Positions 36,325-47,513 are shown, counted from the first letter of the stretch. The stretch is 47,845 bases of DNA from an uncultured Gammaproteobacteria bacterium (GCA_903888615.1 CAISUE010000047.1:1-47845); one strand, 5' to 3'. Translations and numbers: made by a program. The notes: generated by a model from the letters alone, not told the origin.

Positions 36325-37536
36325 ATGAATTCTTATCATAAAATACGCACCTTAAGTTTTATCCTTATCGGTGGCAGTATTATCGCAGCTATTTTTTCTC
36401 TTATGGCGCTTCATGGGCACCATGCACCTTATCCTTTTGATTTTTATCAGCGTCCTGAATTAATTTACTACGCTGATTTTACGACTGTTTGGTTGCCTGC
36501 TTATGACCATAACCCTTATCCCTTACTCGGTATTTATTTTCCTTTTGCTTATGTACCGTTTTTTTTATTCAAACACTGCGCGATTAATGCCGCACTGTAT
36601 AGTTATTTTTCTGTGTTTTTAATTGGTTTTGGATTATTCAATTATCATTTTTTTATCGATAAAAAAATTCGTTTTTCTGAAAAACCTTGTTATTATCTTC
36701 AAGTAATGAGTTTCCCCATCCTCGCTTATCCTGTGTTATTTTGTCTACAGCGTGGCAATATCGATACGTTGATTTTTATTTTCACCTGCTTATTTGTTAT
36801 TCATTTTCAAAAAAAACACTTTTTATTGAGTATCTTGTGGTTGGCTATGGCAACGGCAATGAAAGGTTATCCGGGTATTTTTTCTTTACTCTTTTTAAGT
36901 AATAAGCGATACGAAGATTTTTTTATATTTATCGCAGCAACACTCGGTTTAACCGTGTTAAGTTTAGTGTTATTCAAAGGACCTATTTTAACGAACTTAA
37001 GTTTGTTGCTGCGCAATTTAAATGGCTTCAACGATCAGCTTATGTTAAGTAATCTCTCTATGCAACATAACAGCAGCTTATATGAATTTTTTAAAACATT
37101 TTATTTAATGACACAACGCATACCTTGGAATCCCTATTACCCCACGTGCACGATAACAACAGGTTATTACAGCATAATCGCCTTGATATTATTAACGGGC
37201 ATATCCATCTATGTTATCTTTTATGAAAAAATTCTGTGGCGACAATTAACGGTTTTAACTACCAGCATTTTATTATTACCGCAAATTGCGCTTGATTATC
37301 GACAGCTATTGCTTTTTTTACCCATTTATTACTTTGTCAATGCCAACGATACTTTTCACCGCCAACAAGAGTTATTTTATACAATCCTGTTTGGTTTATT
37401 ACTCATTCCTAAAAATTATGTTTTTCTTTACGGTGAAATCAGTATCAGTAATGCATTAAACACTATATTACTCTTAACATTAACGCTATCTATAATGCGC
37501 AATGGCTTAGCAGCGCAAAGAAGCATTGCTCACTAA
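36325..37536 (+). CDS. Multi-pass membrane protein, GT87-like mannosyltransferase family (DUF2029)
   Basis: A 403-aa protein with about 10 hydrophobic helices. It has the GT-C style landmarks of GT87/DUF2029: an early acidic loop (YADFTTVWLPAYDHNPYPLLG, about 49-69), a LQRGNIDTLIFIF helix start (about 141-153), and AMATAMKGYPGIFSLLFL (about 174-191). GT87 members use polyprenyl-phosphate sugars to mannosylate lipids or glycans. Acceptor and sugar are unknown here. It starts 7 bases after dciA, so it may be read through from the sec operon. Relaxed codon use with many Phe and Ile. Confidence 0.65.
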   Translation: MNSYHKIRTLSFILIGGSIIAAIFSLMALHGHHAPYPFDFYQRPELIYYADFTTVWLPAYDHNPYPLLGIYFPFAYVPFFLFKHCAINAALYSYFSVFLIGFGLFNYHFFIDKKIRFSEKPCYYLQVMSFPILAYPVLFCLQRGNIDTLIFIFTCLFVIHFQKKHFLLSILWLAMATAMKGYPGIFSLLFLSNKRYEDFFIFIAATLGLTVLSLVLFKGPILTNLSLLLRNLNGFNDQLMLSNLSMQHNSSLYEFFKTFYLMTQRIPWNPYYPTCTITTGYYSIIALILLTGISIYVIFYEKILWRQLTVLTTSILLLPQIALDYRQLLLFLPIYYFVNANDTFHRQQELFYTILFGLLLIPKNYVFLYGEISISNALNTILLLTLTLSIMRNGLAAQRSIAH

Positions 37537-37865
37537 CCCATTACGATTCCACCAGCTTTGTCGCAACCTTATTTTTAAGCAAGTTCTCTCTCTTCCAATG
37601 CCTGTATAAAAAAGTCACTCTCAGCTTTTCTTAACTACGTTAATGGTCTTAATCCAGGGGTTCTTAACTGCCATTGCCCTGACAATAATGGCGATAACCT
37701 GAGTAACAAAAACAAATCGCTTCACATTGCTTAAACTTTAATCAACCGTCATTGACAATAAGCTGGGCATACCTCTTAGTCATTTATTGATAACTTACCC
37801 ACAACTTAACCCACAGTCTTTGGGGGTAAGTTGTCGGTGTCGCGAAATAGCCAGATAGATCATAC
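37537..37865. other. Gene-free stretch with one hairpin
   Basis: This 329-base segment has no convincing gene in any frame. It contains an 11-bp hairpin (ATAACTTACCC at 37790-37800 with GGGTAAGTTGT at 37824-37834, one G-U) whose loop includes TTAACCCACAG. TTACCCACA and this loop are near-matches to DnaA boxes, but there are too few to propose an origin. Otherwise nothing is seen. Confidence 0.5.
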
Positions 37866-38141
37866 TCAAGGTTCATGACAATCACTAGATAAGAAAGGAA
37901 TCAAACCCTTTTCCAATGCTAACAATTGAATGTTACGCGATGCTGTGCGCACATCAATGATAAAGCCATCAACAGTAATCATCCAAATGAACGGGGAATC
38001 TTGCAGGCGCGCAAGGAGCAACCAACGATAATCCCAAGGGTTCATGTGCAGCACCCCCCGAATTTGACGAGACCTATTCGCTGCTGTGCTGGTTGCAACA
38101 TCAAAAACTTCGTACAGTGCATTAACAGCGACATAGGGCAT
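37866..38141 (-). CDS. Small hypothetical protein (possibly relic)
   Basis: I do not recognise this 91-aa protein. It is compact and protein-like: MPYVAVNALYEVFDVATS, an MNPWDYRWLLLARLQDSPFIWMITVDGF core, and DVRTASRNIQLLALEKGLIPFLSS. It has Trp and aromatic residues and no membrane segment. No ribosome binding site precedes the ATG, and the frame remains open 13 codons upstream to a TAA, giving sense-like sequence without a start codon. It may be real or a relic of a larger gene, in the sparse segment between the sec cluster and the IS remnant. Confidence 0.4.
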   Translation of the reverse strand: MPYVAVNALYEVFDVATSTAANRSRQIRGVLHMNPWDYRWLLLARLQDSPFIWMITVDGFIIDVRTASRNIQLLALEKGLIPFLSSDCHEP

Positions 38142-38404
38142 ATTAGCTTTGTCAAATAAAAAATTGCTTTTTAGAGGACACCTAAAAAATAATTTTTATT
38201 GTTAATAAAGCCTTAAGGTAAATTTGATAAAATTTTCACGAACATTGAAATCTGACAAACTACTGAACACTTAATGGCGTAACTAAGCATTCTAAAAATG
38301 TGATGCTGCTTGTTTCATTTTAATATTTATTGCATTAAATTTTTAAATGACTTGACGTCACTGATTATATATTTTTAGTATCTTTAATATAGAGGCAAAC
38401 ACTT

Positions 38405-38887
38405 ATGAAAGTTAAAGACGCACATGGAAATATTATTGATTATTATTTAATCGATTTTAGCCTTAAAGCCAAGATTCCTATTGGAAGTTACGTTTTGTCA
38501 CATAGAGATGGGCCGACCGCTAATATGTTGAGCGAATTAGGCTTCAATTTAAATAGCAGTAAATTAGTACGTGGCATTGTCTATATTGATGCGATTAATA
38601 ATCAAAATATTCAATGTATAAAAATCAACAAAGACCATTACATTGTTTTAAACGATGGCGATAGTGTGCTTGACATCAAAATTAAGCACAACAAATATAT
38701 AGCGGATTACGTAATTGTTAAAGATCTTCGCTTGGCAGAACCAGTTCCTGCCGAAGCAGTTACAATGCCTGTTTGCTATGCAGAAGTTATTTCATCAACA
38801 CAGAGTACTACGAGACAAGAGTCCTTATCTTCAAGTTTAGCAGCAGAGATGAACTTAAAACCACTAGAAAACTTAAACAAGACTTAG
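38405..38887 (+). CDS. Hypothetical protein, AT-rich orphan
   Basis: A 160-aa protein I cannot assign. Residues 1-115 are beta-rich (VKDAHGNIIDYYLIDFSLKAKIPIGSY, LVRGIVYIDAINNQNIQCIKINKDHYIVL, VLDIKIKHNKYIADYVIVKDLRL), suggesting a small barrel or sandwich. The final 45 residues are a polar Ser/Thr/Glu-rich tail. No signal peptide. AGAGG lies 10-14 bases before the ATG, and the flanks are strongly AT-rich with TTGACG at 38352-38357 as a possible -35. The tail and context fit an accessory, perhaps secreted, protein; this is inference. It lies just before the IS remnant. Confidence 0.6.
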   Translation: MKVKDAHGNIIDYYLIDFSLKAKIPIGSYVLSHRDGPTANMLSELGFNLNSSKLVRGIVYIDAINNQNIQCIKINKDHYIVLNDGDSVLDIKIKHNKYIADYVIVKDLRLAEPVPAEAVTMPVCYAEVISSTQSTTRQESLSSSLAAEMNLKPLENLNKT

Positions 38888-39029
38888 GTTTTCTTTAGCC
38901 ACGAAGGGGGTAGTTTCAAAAGAAATGAATTTATAGCCCCCATCTTTAATACGGCTGCTGAATCCTCAACCGTTACTTTTTTGTTATCACTCTTTCAATC
39001 CGCCCGCTTGAAAGGATTCACTAGGCGCC

Positions 39030-39780
39030 TAAAGTGGACCCTTATGTCCAGACAAAAAAAGGAAGGAAAAAGAACGAGCAGGCGCTATTCGCATTACGCA
39101 TCGTTTAAAAGCACAAGGGCTGAGTGTTGGCAAGCATCGCGTGGCTAGAATTATGCGTATAAATGCTTTGCGTGCTCGTGCTGCTAAAAAATATAAAGCA
39201 ACGACGAACAGTGATCATAAATTACCCGTTGCACCAAACCTATTGCAACAAAACTTTGAAGCCAGTAAGCCTGATGAGAAATATGTTAGCGACATCACTT
39301 ACATTTGGACTAGCGAAGGTTGGTTGTATTTAGCGGTGGTTATGGACTTATACTCACGTATGGTAGTGGGCTGGGCAATATCAGAGCGCATGACAACGCC
39401 CTTGGTTACTGATGCGCTTATGATGGCTTTGTGGCGACGTAAAATGCCCCGTGGTGTTATTGTCCATTCTGATCGAGGCAGCCAATATTGTTCACATGAT
39501 TATCAAAAGCCTTTAAAAAAACATGGCTTAACATGCAGCATGAGTAAACGTGGTGGTGGCGTCAGATAATGCTGCTATGGAAAGCTGGAATCATAGTTTC
39601 AAGGTCGAAGCTATTCATGGTGAAGCCTTAACGACACGTGCGTTAATAAAAAATCAGGTGTTTGAGTATATCGAAGTGTATTACAATCGTAGCCGACTTC
39701 ATTCTAAATTAGGCTATATGAGCCCGATTGATTTTGAAGTAAAAAAAGTCGCTTAGTAATGTGTCCAACTTTTCGGGGCA
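39030..39780 (+). mobile_element. IS3-family insertion sequence remnant
   Basis: The left side carries TAAAGTGGACCCTTATGTCC (39030-39049), resembling the outer end of IS2/IS3-group elements. The right side ends with GTGTCCAACTTTTCGGGGCA (39761-39780), similar to IS150-type right ends. The ends do not match each other well. The orfA gene is absent and the orfB transposase lacks its first part and is frameshifted, so the element is dead and perhaps a chimaera of two IS ends. Confidence 0.7.
39051..39756 (+). pseudogene. IS3-family OrfB transposase, truncated and frameshifted
   Basis: An integrase-core (DDE, rve) transposase. The first frame gives GAIRITHRLKAQGLSVGKHRVARIMR, then DEKYVSDITYIWTSEGWLYLAVVMDLYSRMVVGWA with the first catalytic Asp, and GVIVHSDRGSQYCSHDYQ with the second. 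At about 39553-39563 one extra base shifts the frame, causing a stop (39567-39569). The second frame continues DNAAMESWNHSFKVEAIHGE with the catalytic Glu and ends YYNRSRLHSKLGYMSPIDFE. The N-terminal 40-60 residues of a full OrfB and the whole of OrfA are missing. Not functional as it stands. Confidence 0.88.
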
Positions 39781-39838
39781 AGATCATAAAGCTTCCTCAT
39801 TACACTGAAGGAAATAACAGTTTATTATAGAGAGCGAC

Positions 39839-40786
39839 TTAGCTATTTGAATTGCGCACACAACGGACCGATAATTGAAAATCTTTAGCCATCGACAGTT
39901 GCGCATTGGCATCGCCTTGAACAAAATTCTGCACCCACGCAGTACCAGCATTAATTTCAGTTGAACTCCAATAAGCACCCGACAAATCCCCCAAACCATA
40001 AGGCGTTAACACGACGTTAGTCACAATATTGGCAGTCTTTTGCGCACAATCTGCTTGTTCTGCAGCAGGCCCCAACTCACAGATACTCGGCAAGTACCAA
40101 TGACTATAACAAACAGCGCCTGCTTGACACGGCGAATGGCTTGACGCATCAATCGTGTAAGTCGCGCATAAGTTAACTGCATTCAATTCAGTTGGGTAGT
40201 GCGCATGAATTTTTAGCGTATTAAGAGCACCATTCGTCAAACTCATCGCTTTCGTTGCCAAGATTGCACCTTGGTGCCATGCCATTTGCCTATGGTTATC
40301 CGTTAAAGCCATCATCGTAGCACCAACACTTTGATGTGCTGGGGTAGAGTCATTTAGGGCAAACACATAGCCTTGTTGATAATAACTGCCATAAGCTAAA
40401 ATAGTGACTTCAGTGGTTAACGCGGGTGTATTGACACCTTGTATACGAAGCCGACTTGGCTTTGATGCAACACCCGCCGCTGCACTAGGCTTAGAGCCTG
40501 GATGAATGGTGAGTTCACAGGTACCACCGGCTTTCATATCGCCACAATCAGCGGGTGAAATGCGTGAGCCTGTGGGCAAGGCAGGGGCCAGTGTGTATTT
40601 CACGTGTTTAACAGCAGTTGATGCTTTGATCGTAATGACACGATCAAAGCCATTGGCTTTCAACGCCAAGGTAGGCAATGACAATATCAGCGGTGGCGCA
40701 TTTCTTTGCACCGCCGCTGGTTTACTGCAAGCGAGCTCTAGGGTAAGTACACCCAGTAACCAGAGGAATGTTAGCCATTTATACAT
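39839..40786 (-). CDS. Exported protein with DUF1566-like C-terminal domain
   Basis: A 315-aa protein. A signal peptide ends in LELAC (Cys20), lipobox-like but with Glu at an unfavourable position, so either lipoprotein or secreted. Residues 30-125 are an Ig-like beta domain with DCGDMKAGGTCELTIHPG. Residues 205-315 resemble the DUF1566 domain found at the C-terminus of Legionella collagen-like proteins: YSHWYLPSICELG, GLGDLSGAYWSSTEINAGTAWVQNFVQGD, and DFQLSVRCVRNS. Such domains may bind sugars or lectin-like targets. It starts 24 bases after pyrG on the same strand. Confidence 0.65.
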   Translation of the reverse strand: MYKWLTFLWLLGVLTLELACSKPAAVQRNAPPLILSLPTLALKANGFDRVITIKASTAVKHVKYTLAPALPTGSRISPADCGDMKAGGTCELTIHPGSKPSAAAGVASKPSRLRIQGVNTPALTTEVTILAYGSYYQQGYVFALNDSTPAHQSVGATMMALTDNHRQMAWHQGAILATKAMSLTNGALNTLKIHAHYPTELNAVNLCATYTIDASSHSPCQAGAVCYSHWYLPSICELGPAAEQADCAQKTANIVTNVVLTPYGLGDLSGAYWSSTEINAGTAWVQNFVQGDANAQLSMAKDFQLSVRCVRNSNS

Positions 40787-40810
40787 GCCTGTCCCCCTAA
40801 AAAATACCTT

Positions 40811-42550
<1,740 letters not shown>

Positions 42551-42607
42551 CTATGGCAGAACTTCACATGCTATGATAACCGTCTTGTTTTTAAATAGCC
42601 CCTCCCG

Positions 42608-43900
42608 ATGCTCAGACATTTTTTTAAATTAAGCGAACACCATACCACTATCAAAATCGAAGTCTTCGCGGGCATAGCAACGTTTCTCACCATGGCGTAT
42701 ATTTGCCTGGTTAATCCCGCTGTTCTTGCCTTAGCCGGGATCGATCAAGGCGCAGCATTTGTTGCTACCTGCCTTGCTGCTGCTATTGGTTCAGCGAGTA
42801 TGGGCTTACTTGCCAATTACCCTATCGCCATCGCACCCAGTATGGGTTTAAATGCTTATTTCACTTATGGCATCGTTTTAGGAGCAGGTCACCGTTGGCA
42901 AGTCGCCTTAGGTGCGGCCTTTGTTTCTGGGCTGATTTTTACAGCCCTTAGTCTGTCACCGCTGCGGCGTTACCTAATTCAATGCATCCCCCATTCTCTA
43001 AAAATGGCGATGATCGCTGGCATTGGTTTATTTTTAGCCATCATCGGCTTTAAAAATTCCGGCTTAATTGTATCGAGTACGACAACCTTAGTAACACTCG
43101 GTAACTTGCATCAACCGACCGTATTACTGGCTATATTAGGTTTTTTCATTATGATTGCGCTTGAAGCCCTAGGTTTTATCAGCGCTATTTTACTGAGTAT
43201 TTTAAGCATTACCTTAATTAGTGTTTTATTGGGTTACAGCCATTTTCATGGCATTATTGCCCTACCACCGAGTATTTTACCCACCCTAGGACAAATGGAT
43301 TTTAAAGGAGCATTTAATCTAGGCTTGCTCACGATTATCTTTGCTTTTTTATTTGTCGATTTATTTGATGCCACTGGCACCTTGATGGGCATTGGTTATC
43401 GCGCAGGTTTAATGAATGCTGAGGGTCAATTACCACGCATGAAACAAGCAATGTTCGTCGACAGTGCCACCATCCTTGTCGGTGCAGTTTTAGGAACCTC
43501 CAGCACTACCAGTTATTTAGAAAGTATGGTAGGTGTGAAAATGGGCGGCCGCACAGGGCTTACGGCTTGCGTGGTCGGATTACTTTTTTTACTCACGCTA
43601 TTTTTTGAACCACTGGCTACTTCAATTCCACTGTATGCCAGCGCACCTGCGTTAATTTATGTGGCATTGCTCATGAGTAAATCTATCGCAGATCTTGATT
43701 GGACGGATGTTACTGAATATGCACCCGCGATGATCACCGTGTTAACCATGCCACTGACTTTTTCGATTGCCGATGGCATTGCTTTTGGCTTCATCGCCTA
43801 TACGCTTATTAAGCTATTCAGTGGACGTTATCGCGATTTGAATAGCACGCTCGTCGTCTTAACGGTAGCATTTATTATAAAATACACTTGGTTTAACTAA
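42608..43900 (+). CDS. Purine permease, AzgA/GhxP (NCS2-like) family
   Basis: A 430-aa inner-membrane transporter of about 14 segments for purine bases with protons. Motifs: KIEVFAGIATFLTMAYICLVNPAVL, IAPSMGLNAYFTYGIVLGAG (the NAT-AzgA signature), FLFVDLFDATGTLMGIGYRAG, and DSATILVGAVLGTSSTTSYLESMVGVKMGGRTGLTA. Substrates in E. coli relatives are guanine and hypoxanthine (GhxQ/GhxP) or adenine (AdeP/AdeQ). It fits purine salvage, like deoB. It ends 4 bases into the convergent proC. Confidence 0.9.
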   Translation: MLRHFFKLSEHHTTIKIEVFAGIATFLTMAYICLVNPAVLALAGIDQGAAFVATCLAAAIGSASMGLLANYPIAIAPSMGLNAYFTYGIVLGAGHRWQVALGAAFVSGLIFTALSLSPLRRYLIQCIPHSLKMAMIAGIGLFLAIIGFKNSGLIVSSTTTLVTLGNLHQPTVLLAILGFFIMIALEALGFISAILLSILSITLISVLLGYSHFHGIIALPPSILPTLGQMDFKGAFNLGLLTIIFAFLFVDLFDATGTLMGIGYRAGLMNAEGQLPRMKQAMFVDSATILVGAVLGTSSTTSYLESMVGVKMGGRTGLTACVVGLLFLLTLFFEPLATSIPLYASAPALIYVALLMSKSIADLDWTDVTEYAPAMITVLTMPLTFSIADGIAFGFIAYTLIKLFSGRYRDLNSTLVVLTVAFIIKYTWFN

Positions 43901-44706
43901 ATAAGTTTACCCAACTCAATCGCACGTTGACGACACGCTTGCATCGCATTGACTAATAACGTTTTTAAACCTTGCTGCTGCATCGATTGAATGGCTGCGT
44001 CTGTGGCGCCTTTTTTAGACGTTACATGAGCGCGTAAATCATTTAAGCTTAAATCGCTGGTTCTTGCTAATGTTGCAGCACCAAACGCCGTTTGACGGGC
44101 AAAGTTATCCGCTAAAATCGGTGGTAAACCCATGTCAGTAGCAATTTGTTGTAGGCATTCAATAAAGTAAAAATAATAAGCAGGTCCACTACCTGATAGC
44201 GCTGTGATCACTTCCAATAAAGCTTCTGTTTCGACCCACGCAAAAATACCCATTGCTGCCATTAAGCTTTCAATAGCACTTTTTTGGATTTGCGTAACAT
44301 AGGCATTAGCAAATAAACCCGTTGCACCAGCTTGAATAATGGCAGGTGTGTTGGGCATTGCTCGCACGATCGCCAAAGGTTGATTCAACCATGCTTCTAA
44401 ACTAGCTACCGTCACCCCTGCTAACACAGAAAGAATTAATGGCTGCGATATGCTTAAGTGTGATGGCAATGATCGGCATACGACTTCAGCACCTTGGGGT
44501 TTAATCGCTAAAACGAGGATATCAAAAGGCGCCGAATAATGATCGATACTAACGGCTACTGACACACCCAGGGTTTCGGCAAAAAATGCGCGTTTCTCTG
44601 CATGGCGATCGATCACGGTGATGTGCTTGGCATCATAACCCTCGTGAATTAAACTGGTTGCGATCGCCCGCGTCATATTACCACCACCCAAAAATACCAG
44701 TTTCAT
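43897..44706 (-). CDS. proC: Pyrroline-5-carboxylate reductase
   Basis: It makes proline from P5C with NADPH. The 269 aa have the Rossmann start MKLVFLGGGNMTRAIATSLI, then VLAIKPQ, AIVRAMPNTPAIIQAGATGLFA, and TALSGSGPAYYFYFIECLQQIATDMGLP with the C-terminal signature. The start is the ATG at 44706, whose first bases overlap the TGA of feoC (ATGA), so it is translated with the feo genes. Association with feo is unusual. With ocd and arginase it makes proline metabolism prominent here. Confidence 0.94.
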   Translation of the reverse strand: MKLVFLGGGNMTRAIATSLIHEGYDAKHITVIDRHAEKRAFFAETLGVSVAVSIDHYSAPFDILVLAIKPQGAEVVCRSLPSHLSISQPLILSVLAGVTVASLEAWLNQPLAIVRAMPNTPAIIQAGATGLFANAYVTQIQKSAIESLMAAMGIFAWVETEALLEVITALSGSGPAYYFYFIECLQQIATDMGLPPILADNFARQTAFGAATLARTSDLSLNDLRAHVTSKKGATDAAIQSMQQQGLKTLLVNAMQACRQRAIELGKLI

Positions 44707-44924
44707 ACTAGCCACAGATAAATTTCCGATGTTAAAGGATTGCATTTAGTGCATTTACCACAGGTTACTGGAGCCGGATTAAGGCGCACATAACCTTTAT
44801 GAATGAAGTGTTGCAAAATATCGCGTGCGACATCGATATCAACACCGGCATGGTGACTGAGTTCGAGGATATTAGCGCTTTTAACACCGAGCAAATGTTC
44901 TTTTAATCGCTGCATGGGTGACAT
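44703..44924 (-). CDS. feoC: FeoC-like regulator of ferrous iron uptake
   Basis: A 73-aa winged-helix protein: QRLKEHLLGVKSANILELSHHAGVDIDVARDILQHFIHKGYVRL. It is followed by a C-terminal CGKCTKC cluster, similar to the CxxxxCxxC cluster of FeoC that may hold an Fe-S centre. It follows feoB by 78 bases. GGAG lies 8-11 bases before the ATG at 44924, which I prefer to a frame start seven codons earlier. It overlaps proC by an ATGA junction. Confidence 0.8.
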   Translation of the reverse strand: MSPMQRLKEHLLGVKSANILELSHHAGVDIDVARDILQHFIHKGYVRLNPAPVTCGKCTKCNPLTSEIYLWLV

Positions 44925-45002
44925 GAAGTAACTCCGATACGACACTAGAAACTAGAGACTAGATTTTAATGATTCGCTATTTTTAACCTGCGTTATCACC
45001 CA

Positions 45003-47264
45003 TTAGCCTTTAATCATGGTGCAACGCATACGCCAAATCGTCATAATAAAAGCCAATGCAATAACAGTGAACCACAAGAGCGATTGTTCCGGATGCTCAA
45101 CAAAGGTCGCACCTTGATAAAATAACACCGCTGTCCCATACGCTAAACCAATTGACCATAACACAGAAAACAACGCCCAGCCACGATTCAATTCTTTCGC
45201 CATCACAGCGATGGTCGAAGCGCAAGGGACATAAAGTAAAATAAATAATAAATAAGAAAAAGCCGCCGCTTTGGTTTGAAACCGATCGACTATTTGCCCA
45301 TAAACGCCAGCATCCACACTGTGTTCTGGCACACTGGCGGCAATGGGATTAGCAAAGGCATTCGATAAACCGGCAAGATTATCCGGAATGGTTTGTAGCG
45401 CCTCTGTTAATTGCGACCATAAATTCACTGGGGCTTTGGTGGCTTGCGCTAAATGTCCGGCTTGAGCATACAAGGTATTTAAGGTTGCCACCACCACTTC
45501 TTTAGCTAAGGTCCCGGTTAATAAACCGACGGTTGCAGGCCAATTATCACGTTGAATACCCATAGGCGTAAAAACCGGCGTAACCTGTTTGCCGACAATG
45601 GATAACAGGGAATGACTATCGGCATCTTCAGTGCTGAGCCCATGTAAAGTCACCGCATTCAAGGTACCGATCAACATACAAATGGGGATAATCAATTTAC
45701 CGGCTTTGAATAAAAACATTTTTAATCGCAACCACGTTTGTACAAAGAGTAATTTAACACTCGGTAAATGATAAGGAGGCATTTCCATGATAAACGGCGT
45801 CGACTTACCTTTTAACAAGGTATTGCGCAATAACCAACCGGTAAAAACTGCCATAACAATCCCAATCAAATACAGAGCAAACACCATGTTTTGACCACCG
45901 AGGGGGAAAAAAGCAGCGGTAAAAACGGCAAAAATCGCTAACCTGGCGCTACAAGACATGAAAGGTGCCATCAATACGGTTAAAATACGATCGCGTTGGC
46001 TTTCAAGCGTCCGCGCTGCCATAATCGCGGGTACATTACAGCCAAACCCGACAATCATCGGCACAAAGGCTTTACCGGGTAAGCCTAACCATTGCATGAC
46101 CCGATCCATCACAAACGCCGCGCGCACCATATAACCACAGCCTTCTAAAAAGGCTAAGCAGAGAAACATCATGCCAATGACCGGAATAAACGTCAGGGTG
46201 GTATTTAAGCCCTTGCCTGCGCCATCGGCAATAAGCGCCACCAACCAATCGGACAGCCCCAAGGCGTGAAGCCCTTGCCCCAAGCCTTGAACAAAGACTG
46301 CATCGGTACTCATATCAAAAAAATCTTGAAAAGCGCCGCCGACATTGATGGCTATTAAAAACATCAAATACATAACGAGCAAAAAAATAGGAATGCCAAG
46401 CCAACGATTTAAAATGATTTTATCGAGCCATTGGGTTTTACTATTTATCGCTAAACTAGGCTTTGTTACCACCTGTTGACATACATCATGAACAAACGCA
46501 TAGCGGGCATCCGCCACGATTAAATCAAGGTCTTCTAACGTTTGTTCCAGCGCCTGTCGTTCATGCGCAATATGGTTTAATAACGCATTATCCCATTGGG
46601 CAGTCAATCGTGTATCTTGTTCCAGCGCACGGATGGTAAAAGCCCGTGCTTGAAGCGGCTGTTGTGGGAAACACGCTTGAATAGCTGGCGTTAAAGTATC
46701 AAGCACATGTTCAAGGGCGTCTGGAAATAACACTTGGCCAGTAGGAACTGTGTGTGCTTGAGCAGCGTTAACGATGGCGGTTCTTAAGCGATTTACACTG
46801 GCAGGATTGGCTGATTCGATGCCAATAACAGGGCAACCTAATGCTTGCGCTAACTGCTCACTATTAATGATTAATTGACGTGCCTGCGCAATATCGATCA
46901 TATTCAACACCACGATCATCGGCACTTTCATATCGAGTAATTGCGTCGTTAAATAAAGATTGCGTTCAAGACTTGAGGCATCCAACACATTCACTAACAC
47001 ATCGACATGTTCAGTGGTGATAAAGTCACAAGCGATATGTTCATCTAAACTACGCGCATCACCAACGGAGGTTAACGAATACGTTCCTGGCAAGTCGATA
47101 ACTTCCACCGTACTTGCAGCCGTGTTAAAAAAACCACTTTTTTTCTCGACCGTTACCCCCGGCCAATTCCCGACGCGCAATTTACTGTTGGTCAGTGCAT
47201 TGATAATAGTGGTTTTGCCGCAATTGGGATTACCGATTAACGCAACTTTCAAAGATTGGTTCAT
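45003..47264 (-). CDS. feoB: Ferrous iron transporter FeoB
   Basis: The main Fe2+ importer of Gram-negative bacteria, 753 aa. The N-terminal G domain has G1 GNPNCGKTT (11-19), VGNWPGVTVEKKSG, DLPGTYSL, and VLNMIDIA. The membrane core has Gate motifs GCNVPAIMAARTLES and FMSCSARLAIFAV, and LPPYHLP. Start is the ATG at 47264, overlapping the feoA stop (ATGA). Iron is then shared with the Fur-controlled orphan at 9.8 kb. Normal length (E. coli 773). Confidence 0.97.
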   Translation of the reverse strand: MNQSLKVALIGNPNCGKTTIINALTNSKLRVGNWPGVTVEKKSGFFNTAASTVEVIDLPGTYSLTSVGDARSLDEHIACDFITTEHVDVLVNVLDASSLERNLYLTTQLLDMKVPMIVVLNMIDIAQARQLIINSEQLAQALGCPVIGIESANPASVNRLRTAIVNAAQAHTVPTGQVLFPDALEHVLDTLTPAIQACFPQQPLQARAFTIRALEQDTRLTAQWDNALLNHIAHERQALEQTLEDLDLIVADARYAFVHDVCQQVVTKPSLAINSKTQWLDKIILNRWLGIPIFLLVMYLMFLIAINVGGAFQDFFDMSTDAVFVQGLGQGLHALGLSDWLVALIADGAGKGLNTTLTFIPVIGMMFLCLAFLEGCGYMVRAAFVMDRVMQWLGLPGKAFVPMIVGFGCNVPAIMAARTLESQRDRILTVLMAPFMSCSARLAIFAVFTAAFFPLGGQNMVFALYLIGIVMAVFTGWLLRNTLLKGKSTPFIMEMPPYHLPSVKLLFVQTWLRLKMFLFKAGKLIIPICMLIGTLNAVTLHGLSTEDADSHSLLSIVGKQVTPVFTPMGIQRDNWPATVGLLTGTLAKEVVVATLNTLYAQAGHLAQATKAPVNLWSQLTEALQTIPDNLAGLSNAFANPIAASVPEHSVDAGVYGQIVDRFQTKAAAFSYLLFILLYVPCASTIAVMAKELNRGWALFSVLWSIGLAYGTAVLFYQGATFVEHPEQSLLWFTVIALAFIMTIWRMRCTMIKG

Positions 47265-47494
47265 AAGGATTTCAATTCGATACAAATCATCTGAGCTTCT
47301 TCTTTACGCAACGACAATGAAAAACCGCGTAACCGAATTTGCAACGGATCGCCCAAAGGTGCTTTACGTTCTAGCACTAATGTTGTGCCGCGCGTTAAAC
47401 CTAAAGACAATAATTTATGACGGTACACAGTATGGGCTGTACAATAACCGGTGATACATGCGCTCGCCCCTACTGCTAATTCAGATAACACCAT
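47261..47494 (-). CDS. feoA: FeoA, SH3-like partner of FeoB
   Basis: A 77-aa cytosolic SH3-like protein that helps FeoB. LLSLGLTRGTTLVLERKAPLGDPLQIRLRGFSLSLRKEEAQMI is the classic FeoA domain. An AAGG ribosome binding site lies 9-12 bases upstream. It overlaps feoB by 4 bases. A Fur box sits 20 bases upstream. First gene of feoA-feoB-feoC-proC. Confidence 0.95.
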   Translation of the reverse strand: MVLSELAVGASACITGYCTAHTVYRHKLLSLGLTRGTTLVLERKAPLGDPLQIRLRGFSLSLRKEEAQMICIELKSL

Positions 47495-47513
47495 AATAAA
47501 GCCTTTTCTAAAT

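Noticed and set aside
37790-37834. DnaA-box-like TTACCCACA and TTAACCCACAG near a hairpin, as a replication origin
   Set aside because: Only two imperfect boxes, and no dnaA, dnaN or gidA nearby. Dense boxes expected at an origin are missing.
37926-38159. Plus-strand reading frame opposite the 91-aa protein
   Set aside because: Its sequence is Cys/His/Pro-rich without protein-like pattern and is antisense to a better candidate; no ribosome binding site.
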